Part shown: positions 1 through 10,760 of the stretch, piece after piece
How positions within the stretch are numbered: position 1 is the first letter of the stretch
Layout of the letters: each line of letters opens with the position of its first letter
Assembly: GCA_947044405.1 (NCBI GenBank)
Contig: CAMRHE010000076.1
Coordinates: 6,740,001 to 6,804,000 of the forward strand
Direction: 5' to 3'
DNA: 64,000 nucleotides
From: Leptodactylus fallax
Taxonomy: Eukaryota > Chordata > Amphibia > Anura > Leptodactylidae
Position numbers and translations under genes: made by a program
Notes under the pieces: model-generated
What the model was told of the DNA's origin: nothing
The model's database searches: none
The model's input: only the letters and a program-made list of their open reading frames with translations

Positions 1-352
1 CATATATAAAAATGCACACGTGTCCTTACCTTTCCTCTTGGGTAAACAAGTCCTCATATGCGTGTCATGGGTTGATGACCAGCCAAACAAGACAATATTG
101 TTTTACACTATTGTGTCATAAAGTGGCATGCTTAAGGGGTAGATTTATGAAGACTGGAGTCATCAACTTTAGTCTTCATAACCCCATCGCTAGTGGCACA
201 TGCGCTTCATATATGATGAGGTGCACTGTCTGCTGGGCCATGAGCCTGGAGGGAAAGCTATGTTAGCTCATAGTGAGGATGGCACAATACACCAAAAGGT
301 GCAAATTTTAGACATAAAAACCCAAGTTGTGCAAAAAATTGCAACGTTAATG

Positions 353-393
<41 letters not shown>

Positions 394-1270
394 ATATAAT
401 TGTAATTGAAAATATATTCCACCGTTATGTGTTGCAGCTTCTATGCATATCTGGGTGTCTATAGAAACATATCATTAGAAATATTGTCCTCCATCTACAC
501 AGGGTTTGTTTGTTGTCTGTAACCTTTGCATAGGTTTGCATAGGGCTGTAAATAAGAAAGGTGAATACTTTTATGGTTATCTGCACAGCTAATTTATTTT
601 GATTTTTGACATTGTAAAATTAAAAAATAGTAATAATAATTTTGAAGGTGATTCTTTCCCTTTAACCAGCTTGTTGACAGTTTCCAGTCCTACACTGCAC
701 AAAGCCAAACCAAATCAACTGATAAAACAGCATAAAAAGTAATAGAGATGTCGCCAAGAGGCTAGAATGCTCTTTCACTGACTAAATAACCTAAAGTTAA
801 TTGCCGATAGAACTTCAGTTTAATAAAACTTCCCAACCGAAACTTTTCTAGCAGACTGTCCGCTTATGCTTCACTCCACAGAGCATATTATTTAGCTCAC
901 AAAATATACCATACAATTGCAATTTAGAGACCGCGGGAACGCTCAAAATGCTTGACTCAGAAAACCGAGATGTTTCATAAACCCCTTTAACAAGAAAATA
1001 TGCACTTGCTACATTTTTGATGACTCTTGTAGAGTTTCTTATTTTTTCCGATTTTTTATTTTTTTTTCCCCCTGATTCGCCAGCAAGAATTTTAATTATA
1101 ACCCATTATTCTTTTTAAAAAAACACAAGTTCACAAAAAAACGCAACGGGATATCTATTAACAAAGTTTTTTTTATTTTCCCATTTCTTTTTGGGTGAAG
1201 TATGAATTATACATAGATCACAGCTCCACATTCTCATTTTTTTTTTTTTTTTTTGATGGCGTTTAAATGT
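1..1270. other. unclassified non-coding DNA
   Basis: AT-rich sequence with short homopolymers (a T-run near 1239-1254) and one (TA)n tract. About 137-215 (GATTTATGAAGACTGG) resembles 58150-58330 and more weakly 35188-35250, so a fragment of a dispersed repeat is present. No exon, RNA gene or complete element was recognised. Confidence 0.4.
356..387. repeat. (TA)n microsatellite
   Basis: Uninterrupted TA dinucleotide run of about 16 units, one of seven such tracts in the window. Confidence 0.95.
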
Positions 1271-1670
1271 GTAAAGAAATTTTTCTGAGGAGCCATGGTT
1301 ATTTTCGAGAAGCCCTTAATAGCCCAGCTCGAGGTCAGCTAAACATTGAATGTTACAGGCAGTTAGCAGAAGGCTCCCTGGAATGTGAGCCCGCTGCGAG
1401 GAAACAGCCCTGCTGCTTCAGCAAACACTGACTCGAAATTACAAAAGCCCTTTCCACTTTATCAATTCTTCAATTTTCTTCTGAAAGGCAATTTGCTAGC
1501 ATGGCTATTAATTCTTTCAATTAAGCACCGGTTATCATGAGACTAACAGCAGAAGTGGAGATTTTGTTTGTTTTTGCATGAAGGGCGCTCAATGTTCGCT
1601 ACCAGTTCTGATTAATTAATCATGTTTAATTCTCTGTCTTTATATTCGCTTGCAACTCTTCTTGGAGGAC
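1271..1670. other. unique, complex sequence; candidate conserved non-coding element
   Basis: Balanced composition with no repeats, no palindrome and no long open frame, unlike the transposon-derived sequence around it. It contains homeodomain-type AT motifs such as TTAATTAATCATG near 1612-1625. The texture resembles vertebrate conserved enhancers, but that is an impression. Only alignment to other vertebrates could show conservation. Confidence 0.25.
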
Positions 1671-3790
1671 GGGTTTACCGAGGGCATCAATGCAGGAATT
1701 TTTGTATTATTATTTTATTACAATGTATAATGTACTCTGTTATATAATGTGCAATTTGTATCAGTTTGGATTCTATGGCGAGGTCTATGGCCGTGACACA
1801 GTTCCTGCTGCCAAAGATTGCAATGTTTCCTTATGTGCATCACATCTAATGGAAAGTAAATGCTGTTGTGAGTCACAAATTGCTACGACTGCAACATGAA
1901 GATTGAAAAAATTCCAAACTTGATGGATTTTTAGTGATCATCCTTTCATAGTCACAACAACACAACTGTATTGACTTCTATTAAATGCAATGGCCGTGTA
2001 ATGTGGTACAGGTTTAATGAAGACACCCAGGTATGGTTTATATTTTCTATATTGTCTATCAAGGGACACAGAAACACACTTATAAACAGCAGATACAACA
2101 ATTGGTTAACTATACTGAACCATTCCATCAGGAAGCCTGTGAGGAGGGAGTCTCCCTCTCCTCCCACATGCAGTCTTCTAGGGTTATCTTGGCAACTCTT
2201 TGCAGACATCACATATGTCAGAATGTCTCCTGATTGGACAGCTTGATGAACTTGTCTATCAACGATATGAAAGTAAGTACCTGGCTAACAATTATACAGT
2301 AGCTAGTTTCACAACACGCAACGGGGATACATTCCACACAATGCAGCAACGTTAGGGTTAAATTCATAAAAAGGCTCAATTGAAGCGGTATTCCCATCTC
2401 AAGAATCCTATCTATATTGCTAGCTCATGTAAAGCCAAGAGTTTTACTAAATACATTGTTTTAAAAATGCTGCTTCCGTTGTCAACTATGTGAAATGATT
2501 ACTCCCATTGTTTACACATTGTTTCTTTGGTCCTTGGCCTGTATCTCTCCTTATCTAGCATTATAGGATGGATGACATGACTCTCTGCTCTCTGGAGAGG
2601 AGGGAGGCTGAGTTCTCTGGATTATGCTTACTCTTAGAGTTGTTATCTCCTACTAATTGCAATTTGATGATAAAGACTTGACAGTGCCTGTATGTAATCT
2701 CTGTATGTAAACACAAAGATAACATTGAGCTTACTGTAAATCCTTATCAGTCCTGGAAGCTTGTAAGTTTTTTTCTCTATAAACCTGTGTAATGTAATAT
2801 ACATTTACTGTGCATATTATTTGATCTGCATTACTATAGCTTTCTAGTAATGGTAATAAATAATCTCTCATGGTAAAGACAATGTCAATATCTACTGAGG
2901 TACATTATAGCATCCTGTCCATCAACCAGTCTAAGCCCACCACCAGCTTGTTGAAGAATACAGGAAGTGAGAAGAAGAGACAGCAGGCAAACTGGTGAGA
3001 GAGGGAGATGGGAAAACCCCTTCAACTCTTCCCTCTCTGAAGCCTGCTCAATTCTCAGGCAGCTCTGTGGCCCCTATCCTTTCTCTTCCTCTGTTGGTGC
3101 CAGAATGAAATCCTCGCCTCTTTCCTTTGGCAATTACCTCAAAACTTTAGGAAGCTAGAAGACTGGTTCATCCTATGCCACTAGTCTCGACCAAAGTTAC
3201 TCCAGCCTTATAGCTGAGGAATTTCAGGTCTTCCAACTATTGTAGGTTGTGAGCTTACATATGTGCTCCTTACCTGTAAAGAGTCCCATTTTCATTGGGA
3301 TTGTCCATAAAACATGTGTTCCAACCCATAACTATTTTTACAAACACCTGTCAATAGTCTTATGTAGCAAAATCAGTAATATCCACTTTACCAACCCCTT
3401 GCTGCTCCTGTATTGATGCATCTCTACTTCTTTGCTGGCTCACATGTGGCATCTCTACATGTGACCATAGCACCTAATCTATGGCTGTGGTAGTGACGTG
3501 ACACCACTGAAGCCACTGCTGGGGCAAGTGATTGGCTGCAGTGGTCAAGTTGACATGACTTTGCTGGAACTGGGTGAACATGGACATTACTTAACAAAAA
3601 AAAAAATGGTGTGGTTAATTTATATCATAGAAGAGCTTTTGCTAGATTTGTGGGTGTCCCTGGGCTTCTAAATGTGCTGAAATCAGGGTTCCAGTGTTGG
3701 CATGAATGAAGCTGTGGAAAGTGAGAATCCCCCTGTCTATGCCTCGTAAATAAACAAGAAAATGATGCTGTACTTTAAAGAGGACCTAAT
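1671..3790. other. unclassified non-coding DNA
   Basis: Only short accidental open frames without domain similarity. No paired terminal repeats or tandem arrays were seen. Confidence 0.4.
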
Positions 3791-3793
3791 ATT

Positions 3794-4340
3794 TCAGATG
3801 ACTTTCCAGAATAAGCTGCTATATGTGCGTTTTTTACAGGAATAACAATATCTCTGTAAATGACTTGAATCCCTTGTTACCCCTTCTGCAGACTTTTTGA
3901 ATTTCCAATTCTCAGTTATCTCTGAGCTAGTGGCTGTGGATTGGCTGCTATGATGTCTTCCATACATAACACATGAATAAATCAAAATATTCTGCTCCCT
4001 AACTCTCACACACTTATTTAGAAGCAGCAGCATTGTGTGAATAAACCATTTGGAGTGAGATAGAAAACTTACTATTAGATGCAGAAACATATCCTTGTGT
4101 GTTTGTTTCTTCTTCTGTCTCACTGGACTCCTCCATCATCCTGTCCACCACATATTATGGGTAAATGTAATTGGAACTTCAGAGAGCTGCCAGGATTCAT
4201 CAGAGATTTCAGAGTGAATGTCAGCTTAGGAAGGAGTGTAAAGTTCTGCATATGCAGTAAGGGAAACTCCTTCCATGTGTCAGTCAGACTGCATTTGACT
4301 GTACCAGGTGGGGACCGAATCACTTACAGCTTGGTCACTA
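3794..4340. repeat. dispersed repeat, copy 1
   Basis: The stretch around 3980-4150 (AATAAACCATTTGG, then AAAACTTACTATTAG, then CTGTCTC..CTCCTCC) aligns loosely with 23930-24100 (AATAAAGCATTTGGG, then AAAACTTATTATTAG, then CTCAGCTCCTCC). The two share order and spacing, so they are diverged copies of one interspersed repeat of unknown class. Ends not determined. Confidence 0.4.
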
Positions 4341-4384
4341 TGACACCATGACTCAGTAAAAATAACAAACCATTATACTCAGCT

Positions 4385-4826
4385 TATCTAAACTCTACTG
4401 GGCATCCTCACGGCATCCAGCAGTCCCCCGGCATCCTCTTCCAGCCTCTGGCTGAAGTCATGCTCCTGTCAAAGCATCTTGTGGTGGTGATGATTGGGTC
4501 CCATGTGACCACTGAGACCCAACTGCAGACCTCAGAGGTAATTCTGGGGTATGTGACTTCAGCCAGACACCCAAAGAGGCTGGAAGAGGACACCGGGTAT
4601 TTCTGGATGCTGCAAGAATGTCTAGGAAAGGTGAGGCAAGATGAGTATAACTGTTTGCTATTTTTACTCACCTCCCCTGGACCTCCACTTATTATACTCT
4701 GGGTTTTGAGGAAACCGCAGGGTGTAATAGCACATCCATTTCATGCCAAACAAGTTCATCCTGAAAAGAATCAAAGGGCTGAATAACCATTGAAACAAAC
4801 CTCGTGAGGTTCGGCCATCTCTAGTT
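4385..4826. mobile_element. hAT-type MITE copy, partial
   Basis: Ends at about 4800-4822 with GAGGTTCGGCCATCTCTA. Read in reverse this is TAGAGATGGCCGAACC, close to the TAGAGATGAGCGAA terminus of the complete 408-bp element at 11930-12337. The interior (GTGACCACTGAGACCCAA around 4506) resembles 36848-36880 and 45455-45500. The opposite end is not clear, so the left boundary is approximate. Confidence 0.45.
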
Positions 4827-5131
4827 ACCACCTATCCTGTTGATAGTTCAACATTTTAAAAAGTAATAAAAAATAATATAAAAACTGTTATCCAGCTTGA
4901 TAACTCAATGAAAGAGAATAAATTAAACTTTTCATTGGGTGAGAAGATGGGCCTGCTGGGTGGGAGACCCTACTCTTGCTGAATAGGTGATAGTTGGTTA
5001 TGCCTGGAATACCCCTTAATGTAACCCATGAATAATTGCCTGTGAAAGTCATTAAAGTCATAAATAAATAAAATCTATTAGATTTATTTTCTTGAATTTG
5101 CCATAAAATATAACTGAAAATGAAGTTAACC

Positions 5132-5995
5132 ACTTCCTGACATCCACCATCGGGTATTTAAATATGGTGGGCGCCGGGTTTCTGCTGTATTATACAGCAG
5201 AGACCCGGCGCTAATGCCCGCAATCAGTGCCCGCACTGATCGCAGTCATTAACCCCTCTAGCGCCTCGGTCAAAGCTGACTGTGGCACCATTTTGTCGGC
5301 GGCACACGACTTTCCCTAGAATACATATAAAAGTACTTAAATATTGTGAAACACATACACATTAGGTATCCCTGTGTCCAAAAACACCCAGTCCACAAAT
5401 CTATAAAAATATTTTTCCCGTATGGTATACGCCATAGCAGGAAAAAAAAAAGCAAAAGTGGCGAACCGCCGTTTTTTCACTGTTTCGCCTCTGATAAAAA
5501 TTTGAATAAAAAGTGATCAAAGCAATAGCAATTCCCCAAAATGGTATAACTAAAAAGTACATCTGGCCCTGTAAAAAAAACATGCCCTATGCATCCCTGT
5601 ACATCCCTTTTTTTGCTCAGGTTTAGATTTTTGTTAAAGGGTTAAAATGTAAATAAAACCATATAAATTGGGTATCCCTGGAATCATAACGAAACATAGA
5701 CTACAGGTGACATGTCATTTTGGCTGCAGAGTGAATGCCGTAAAACCGAAGCCCGTAAGAAAGTCACACTAATGCACTTTTTCTTCAAATCCACCCCATT
5801 CTGAATTTTTTCGAGCTTCCCAGTACATTGTACAGAATAAAAAATGGAAGCATCATGAAGAACAATTTGTCTCGCAAACATTAAGACCTCATATGGCTCT
5901 GAGAATGTAAAAAAAAAAAAAGTTATGGGGTTTGGAAGGGGGGAGTCAAAAATTAAAATTCAAAAATTCCTCCAGCGGGAAGGGGTTCAGTTCAT
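5132..5995. mobile_element. non-coding dispersed element of unknown class
   Basis: Block of about 860 bp running from CCACTTCCTGACATCC to GGGAAGGGGTTCAG, with repeated phrases such as GGTATCCCTG (5366, 5671) and AAGACCTCAT (5883) and long A and T runs. It has no coding capacity. It reads like a non-autonomous DNA transposon of a kind common in amphibian genomes, but I cannot place it in a superfamily and the termini are uncertain. Confidence 0.35.
5171..5211. repeat. 19-bp hairpin
   Basis: Inverted repeat of 19 bp (5171-5189 against 5193-5211) with a 3-nt loop and a single G-T type mismatch. Arms begin GCGCCGGG and end CCCGGCGC. It lies inside the non-coding block above and is probably part of that element. 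Confidence 0.8.
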
Positions 5996-6454
5996 ATAAA
6001 TGTGTAAATTGGATGGACGAAGTAGTACTGATCCTGCAAAAATCAAGACCTCACAGAGCAAGGTCAAACAGAATCTCCAAAAAGACTAAACGAAAAATTA
6101 TCCAGGCTCTCACTGAGTTAAAAAACAAAACAAAAAAACCTTGATGATTCTGCCTAATAAACAAGTCTAGCTGTATGTGATACCTTAATAAATACATATC
6201 TAGATGGTTAAAAAATAAACAGGTTTAGAGCTGAAGGTTTTATTATTATAAGTTATTTTAACACTTTCTCATATTATCACATCTGTCATTGCCAGAAACA
6301 TTTTTAACAATTCAGATTACTGTAGAACATCTGTTGTGTCAATCAACTGCGTGAAAACTGAAATAATGTCACTTTTAGACGGGCAAAATGGTAAATACGG
6401 GGAAAACCGTGTGAAAGCTTCCCCCCTCCAATAAAAAAAAAAAAAAAAAAAGCT

Positions 6455-6707
6455 TAAAGGGAACATGTCACCAAAAATGACCTATTCTTAAACTGTTTTT
6501 TATGTTAAACATGCACTCATTGACAAAAAAATAACACATTTATACAACTGTGTGTATAATATATTATTGTGCCTTTAATGGAGCAAACCGATTGGAGCTG
6601 AGAGCTGAGCACTTAGTGTAGCCCTGACCCGGGAACTCTGGAGTGAAGAAGACAATCTCTTCCTCACTGTGTTAAAGAAGTGAGGAGTGTGGAGGAGAGG
6701 TATAGGG
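6455..6707. mobile_element. TTAA-type MITE, one end only
   Basis: Starts TTAAAGGGAACATGTCACC, matching the AAAGGGANTNTGTCANC termini of the foldback elements at 39057 and 58817. The matching opposite terminus is absent, so this is a truncated copy. Confidence 0.4.
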
Positions 6708-6899
6708 CAGTGATGGTGAACCTTTTAGAGACCGAGTGCCCAAACTGCAACCAAAAACCCACTAAATTATCGCAAACTGCCAACACGGCAATTTTACCTT
6801 AAATTAACCAGGATCTTTTTTATAGTGACCGTGCAATGTTAGTGTAACCTGTCATAATATCACATGTCTGCTATAAAACAGATACTGTGTGATATAAAT
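6708..6899 (+). mobile_element. hAT-like transposon terminus
   Basis: Begins CAGTGATGGTGAACC and continues through GAGACCGAGTGCCCAAAC and CAACACGGCAATTTTACC. From memory this resembles the terminal region of a widespread vertebrate hAT family; I associate it with OposCharlie1-like elements but cannot confirm the name. It runs directly into the 31-bp minisatellite, which may be internal to the element. The other end (…CCATCACTG) was not found downstream. Confidence 0.45.
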
Positions 6900-7437
6900 A
6901 GTGAAGGGCCCCCACACAGTAGAATGCGCTGCACAGTGGCCCCCATACAGTATTATATGCCCACAGTGGCTCCCACACAGTATTATATGCTCTACAGTGG
7001 CCCCCACACAGTATTATATGCTCCACAGTGGGCCCCCACACAGTATTATGTGCTCCACAATGGGCCCCCACACAGTATTATATGCTCCACAGTGGGCCCA
7101 GACACAGTATTATATGCTCCACAATGGGCCCCCACACAGTATTATATGCTCCACAGTGGCCCCCACACAGTATTATATGCTCCACAATGGGCCCCCACAC
7201 AGTATTATATGCTCCACAGTGGGCCCCAACACAGCATTATATGCTCTACAGTAGGCCCCCTGCACAGTATTATATGCTCCACTTTGGTCCCCCCCCCACA
7301 GTATTATATGCTTCACAGTAGGCCCCCCACACAGTATTATATGATCCAAAGTGACCCCCCACACAGTATTGTATGCGCCACAGTAGGCCCCCCACACAGT
7401 ATTATATGATCCACAGTGGCACAGCCACTCAGTATTG
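6900..7437 (-). repeat. 31-32 bp minisatellite, array 1 (left part)
   Basis: About 17 head-to-tail copies of a 31-32 bp unit built on CACACAGTATTATATGCTCC plus ACAGTGGGCCCC, diverged by a few bases each. The reverse complement of the unit (AGCATATAATACTGTGTGGGGGCC) is the same family as the arrays near 16.0, 37.0 and 48.3 kb. Reading through the array in any frame gives repetitive, meaningless open frames. The array is interrupted by a Tc1 element and resumes at 9007. Confidence 0.9.
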
Positions 7438-7439
7438 TA

Positions 7440-9006
7440 CAGTCATGGCCAAACGTTTTGAGAATGATACAAATATTAATTTTTACAAAGTCTACTGCTT
7501 CAGTTTTTCTAATGGCAATTTGCATATACTCCAGAATGTTATAAATAGTGATCAGCTTAACAGCAATTACTTGCAAAGTCAATATTTGCCTAGAAAATGA
7601 ACTTTATCCCCCAAAACACATTTCAACATCATTGCAGCCCTGCCTTAAAAGGACCACCTAACATCGTTTCAGTGATTGCTCCATTAACACAGGTGTGGGT
7701 GTTGATGAGGACAGGGCTGGAGACCAATCTGTCATGATTAAGTAAGAATGACACCACTGGACACTTTAAAAGGAGGCTGGTGCTTGCCATCATTGTTTCT
7801 CTTCTGTTAACCATGGTTATCTCTAAAGAAACACGTGCAGTCATCATTGCACTGCACAAAAATGGCCTAACTGGGAAGAGTATTGCAGCTAGAAAGATTG
7901 CACCTCAGTCAACAATCTATCGCATCATCAAGAACTTCAAGGAGAGAGGTTCCATTGGTGCCAAAAAGGCTCCAGGGCGCCCAAGAAAGACCAGCAAGCG
8001 GCAGGACCGTCTCTTAAAAGTGTTTCAGCTGCGGGATCAGGCTACCAGCAGTGCAGAGCTTGCTGAGGAATGGCAGCAGGCAGGTGTGAGTGCATCTGCA
8101 CGCACTGTGAGGCGGAGACTCTTGGAGCAAGGCCTGGTCTCAAGGAGGGCAGCAAAGAAGCCACTTCTCTCCAGAAAAAACATCAGGGACAGACTGATAT
8201 TCTGCAAAAGGTACAGGGAGTGGACTGCTGAGGACTGGGGTAAAGTCATTTTCTCTGATGAATCCCCTTTTCGATTGTTTGGAACATCTGGAAAACAGCT
8301 TATTCGGAGAAGAAGAGGTGAGCGCTACCACCAGTCTTGTCTCATGACAACTGTAAAGCATCCTGAAACCATTCATGTGTGGGGTTGCTTCTCAGCCAAG
8401 GGAATCGGCTCTCTCACAGTCTTGCCTAAAAACACAGCCATGAATAAAGAATGGTACCAGAATGTCCTCCAAGAGCAACTTCTCCCAACCGTCCAAGAGC
8501 AGTTTGGCACTCAACAATGCCTTTTCCAGCATGATGGAGCACCTTGCCATAAAGCAAAGGTGATAACTAAATGGCTCAGGGAACAAAACATAGAGATTTA
8601 AGGTCCATGGCCTGGAAACTCCCCAGATCTTAATCCCATTGAGAACTTGTGGTCAATCATCAAGAGACGGGTGGACAAAAAAAAACCAACAAATTCAGAC
8701 AAAATTAAAGCATTGATTCTGCAAGAATGGACTGCTATCAGTCAGGATTTGGTCCGGAAGTTGATTGAGAGCATGCCAGGGAGAATTGCAGAGGTCCTGA
8801 AGAAGAAGGGTCAACACTGCAAATATTGACTTGCTGCATTAACTCATTCTAACTGTCAATATAAGCTTCTGTTACTCATAATATGAATGCAATTATATTT
8901 CTGTATGTGATAAAAACATCTGACAAACACACATAAAAACCAGAGGGCAGCAGATCATGTGAAAATATAATATTTGTGTCATTCTCAAAACTTTCGGCCA
9001 TGACTG
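7440..9006 (+). mobile_element. Tc1-like transposon A, complete ends
   Basis: A 1567-bp element bounded by TA duplications (7438-7439 and 9007-9008). Inverted termini of about 39 bp begin CAGTCATGGCC; the right copy differs at only a few positions. It sits inside the 31-bp minisatellite, whose phase continues on both sides (…AGTATTG|TA and TATGCTTCACAG…), giving a clean insertion record. The sub-terminal regions do not show the long IR/DR arrangement seen in elements B and C. It encodes one transposase frame with a single stop. Confidence 0.92.
7813..8829 (+). pseudogene. Tc1-like transposase with one nonsense codon
   Basis: Catalyses cut-and-paste transposition at TA sites in the nucleus when intact. 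The start at 7813 gives MVISKETRAV, typical for the family; an ATG at 7780 is in frame but adds an atypical leader. Residues 1-110 form the paired-type helix-turn-helix DNA-binding region, with a GRPRK motif at about 55-59. The catalytic triad is D149 (FSDES), D241 (QHDGAPCH) and E277 ([11 protein letters not shown]). Codon 263 (8599-8601) is TAA, between the second and third catalytic residues; the frame is otherwise open to 8829 (338 codons counting the stop). Spacing between D241 and E277 is 35 residues, one more than the usual Tc1 DD34E. Probably a recently dead copy. Confidence 0.93.
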
Positions 9007-9075
9007 TATGCTTCACAGTAGGCCCCCCACACAGTATTATATGCTCCACAGTGGGCCCCCACACAGTAGTTTATG
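9007..9075 (-). repeat. 31-32 bp minisatellite, array 1 (right part)
   Basis: About two further copies of the same unit (TATGCTTCACAGTAGGCCCC, then TATGCTCCACAGTGGGCCCC) continue the array after the Tc1 insertion. Confidence 0.85.
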
Positions 9076-9370
9076 CTCTGATATTCTGTAATAAGCAGCT
9101 AAGCTGACACTGGACAGATGAAATATTACTATTATGGAGAAATTAATTTTCCAATGGCAGAGACAATTATGGTTATCTGTAACTGGGAATACGACTTTTA
9201 TACACAGTTTGATGAAATTTATGCTACTTACTCAGTATGGCTGCAGTTCCACAAAGAGCGTCCTCCTTCTTCTTCGGATCACAGGCTCTGATGACTTACA
9301 TAATCGCGCCTGCGTTGGGGCAGATGTTACACTCTGCAGTCAGTCATTTGCACATACAGCTGAAAGAAGC

Positions 9371-9422
9371 GATCGCTCACTAACAGGGAATCCTGTATTC
9401 GATTCCCTGTTAGTGAGCGATC
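9371..9422. repeat. perfect 22-bp hairpin
   Basis: Arms 9371-9392 and 9401-9422 are exact reverse complements (GATCGCTCACTAACAGGGAATC) with an 8-nt loop. Flanks do not extend the pairing. It is probably the centre of an eroded foldback MITE; a precursor RNA is possible but unsupported. Confidence 0.85.
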
Positions 9423-10119
9423 ATGGCGACGGCGCGTGTATAGGGTATATGCCAGAGCCCTGGTTAGGTTGGTGTACAAACCAGCTCAAGTAGTGTCACA
9501 TGCTTTACAGTCATGAGATGGGATTTATCCCTGCTCATTTTATGAGGATTATGTGCAAAATATGTCTGTGAGGTAAATGGACCTTATAGGTACAACCCTG
9601 CCTGTAGTCTCCAGTCAGACAGGGAAACCATTTTTTGTGATCTGCCCACTGCATAAGGCATTACAGACATTTTGTGGTTTTGGTGGATTCAGCACACTGT
9701 TAAAGAGGAAGACTGACCCAGAAAGTGAGAAACAGACTACCATCAGGAAGTCATCTCAAAGCTCAGCTCTAGCTGAAGTGGGAAACTCCTACGTCCTGTA
9801 CCTGCAGTATCTGGAAGCTGTTAGAATGACCCTGTTTTACCTCAGTGAAGACCACAAGTTACTTTATTTTCAACCCTGTCTTCTGAGTCTCATTCCTGCA
9901 TGACCGTTGTGGGCACTTCAAGCACCATCAGGCTCAGGGAGACTTATTACCATTAGGACATGCTCCATTAGGCCCCTTCAGCATTGCACCAGCCCAGCAG
10001 TAACGTCAGATGATCTGATTGAGATCCTTGCCATCTTGACCACAGTGACTACTACTTCCAACTTCCTGCCCTGCTTCCTGTTGGGCTGCTGCATATGCGT
10101 TTACCAGAAGAAAATTTGT

Positions 10120-10760
10120 TGTCATGTGCCCAATACATGCCCTGCCATTGACACCAAGCCACTGTCTCTTTGGTTTGCAGTGATGTCGTAAACAAGAAAC
10201 CTGGTCTGCTACAGACTGGAACTGTATTGTCTTTAGCAACAAATCCAGGTTCTGTTTGGAATTCGATGACACGCGAGTTAAAGTATGGAGGTCATGTGTT
10301 GAGCTGTTCAGTTCTACCTTTGCTATGGAGTGGCATGCTGCCATAATGGCTGGTGTGATGATGTGGGGAGCCATAACATACAACAGTTGGTCACCCATAG
10401 CAATGATATGAAGGACACTAAAGCTCAGCCTAACCCTAACCCTAACCCAACCCTAACCCTAGCCCTAACCCAACACTAACCCAACCCTAACCCTAACCCT
10501 AACCCAACCCTATCCCTAACAGTAAGGGTTTCCCAGGAATGTCTCTACCAGATTGTAACACTGCATTGGCCTGCCCAGTTGACAGATTTTTTGCTAATCA
10601 AACGTTTATGGAACTAGCTGGTTTGACAACCTACAAGTCTGCAGGATCATACATGTTGCAGCTGGACCTGTGGGTAAATGTGCAGCAGTATACCATACAG
10701 AACCTGTATGCCTTGATACCCAACCATATGTCATCTTGTTTCTAGGCTAAAGGTGGTCTG
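10120..10760 (+). pseudogene. fossil Tc1-like transposase fragment
   Basis: Conceptual reading across several frames recovers the family landmarks in order. LTPSH is followed by WSATDWN, then FSNKSRF (the usual FSDESRF with D and E replaced), then VKVW, then AGVMMWGAITY at about 10350. After a gap come RVSQECL and TLHWPAQLTDF (the usual LPWPARSPDLSPIEH region) from about 10527. Many stops and shifts show it is old. The segment that should carry the second catalytic Asp, roughly 45-50 codons, is missing, and a telomere-like repeat lies in its place. The terminal inverted repeats were not identified, so the ends are approximate. It is a different lineage from elements A-C. Confidence 0.7.
10429..10520 (+). 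repeat. interstitial telomeric repeat (CCCTAA)n
   Basis: About 15 units of CCCTAA with variants CCCAACCCTAA, CCCTAGCCCTAA and CCCTATCCCTAA. This is the C-rich strand of the vertebrate telomere repeat. It lies precisely between the two halves of the fossil transposase, so it is an interstitial tract rather than a chromosome end. Confidence 0.93.

Noticed and set aside
6864..7409. 181-codon repetitive open frame and its neighbours in other frames
   Set aside because: It is simply the 31-32 bp minisatellite read as protein; all frames of the array stay open by periodicity and no start context or domain exists.
6900..7437. CRISPR-like regular repeats
   Set aside because: Units are contiguous without unique spacers, and the surrounding sequence is vertebrate.
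9371..9422. microRNA gene
   Set aside because: Only a perfect stem is seen; a perfect rather than bulged stem and the MITE-rich setting make a transposon origin more likely.
10429..10520. Chromosome end or assembly junction at the telomeric repeat
   Set aside because: Matching halves of the same transposase lie on both sides, so the tract is interstitial in continuous sequence.
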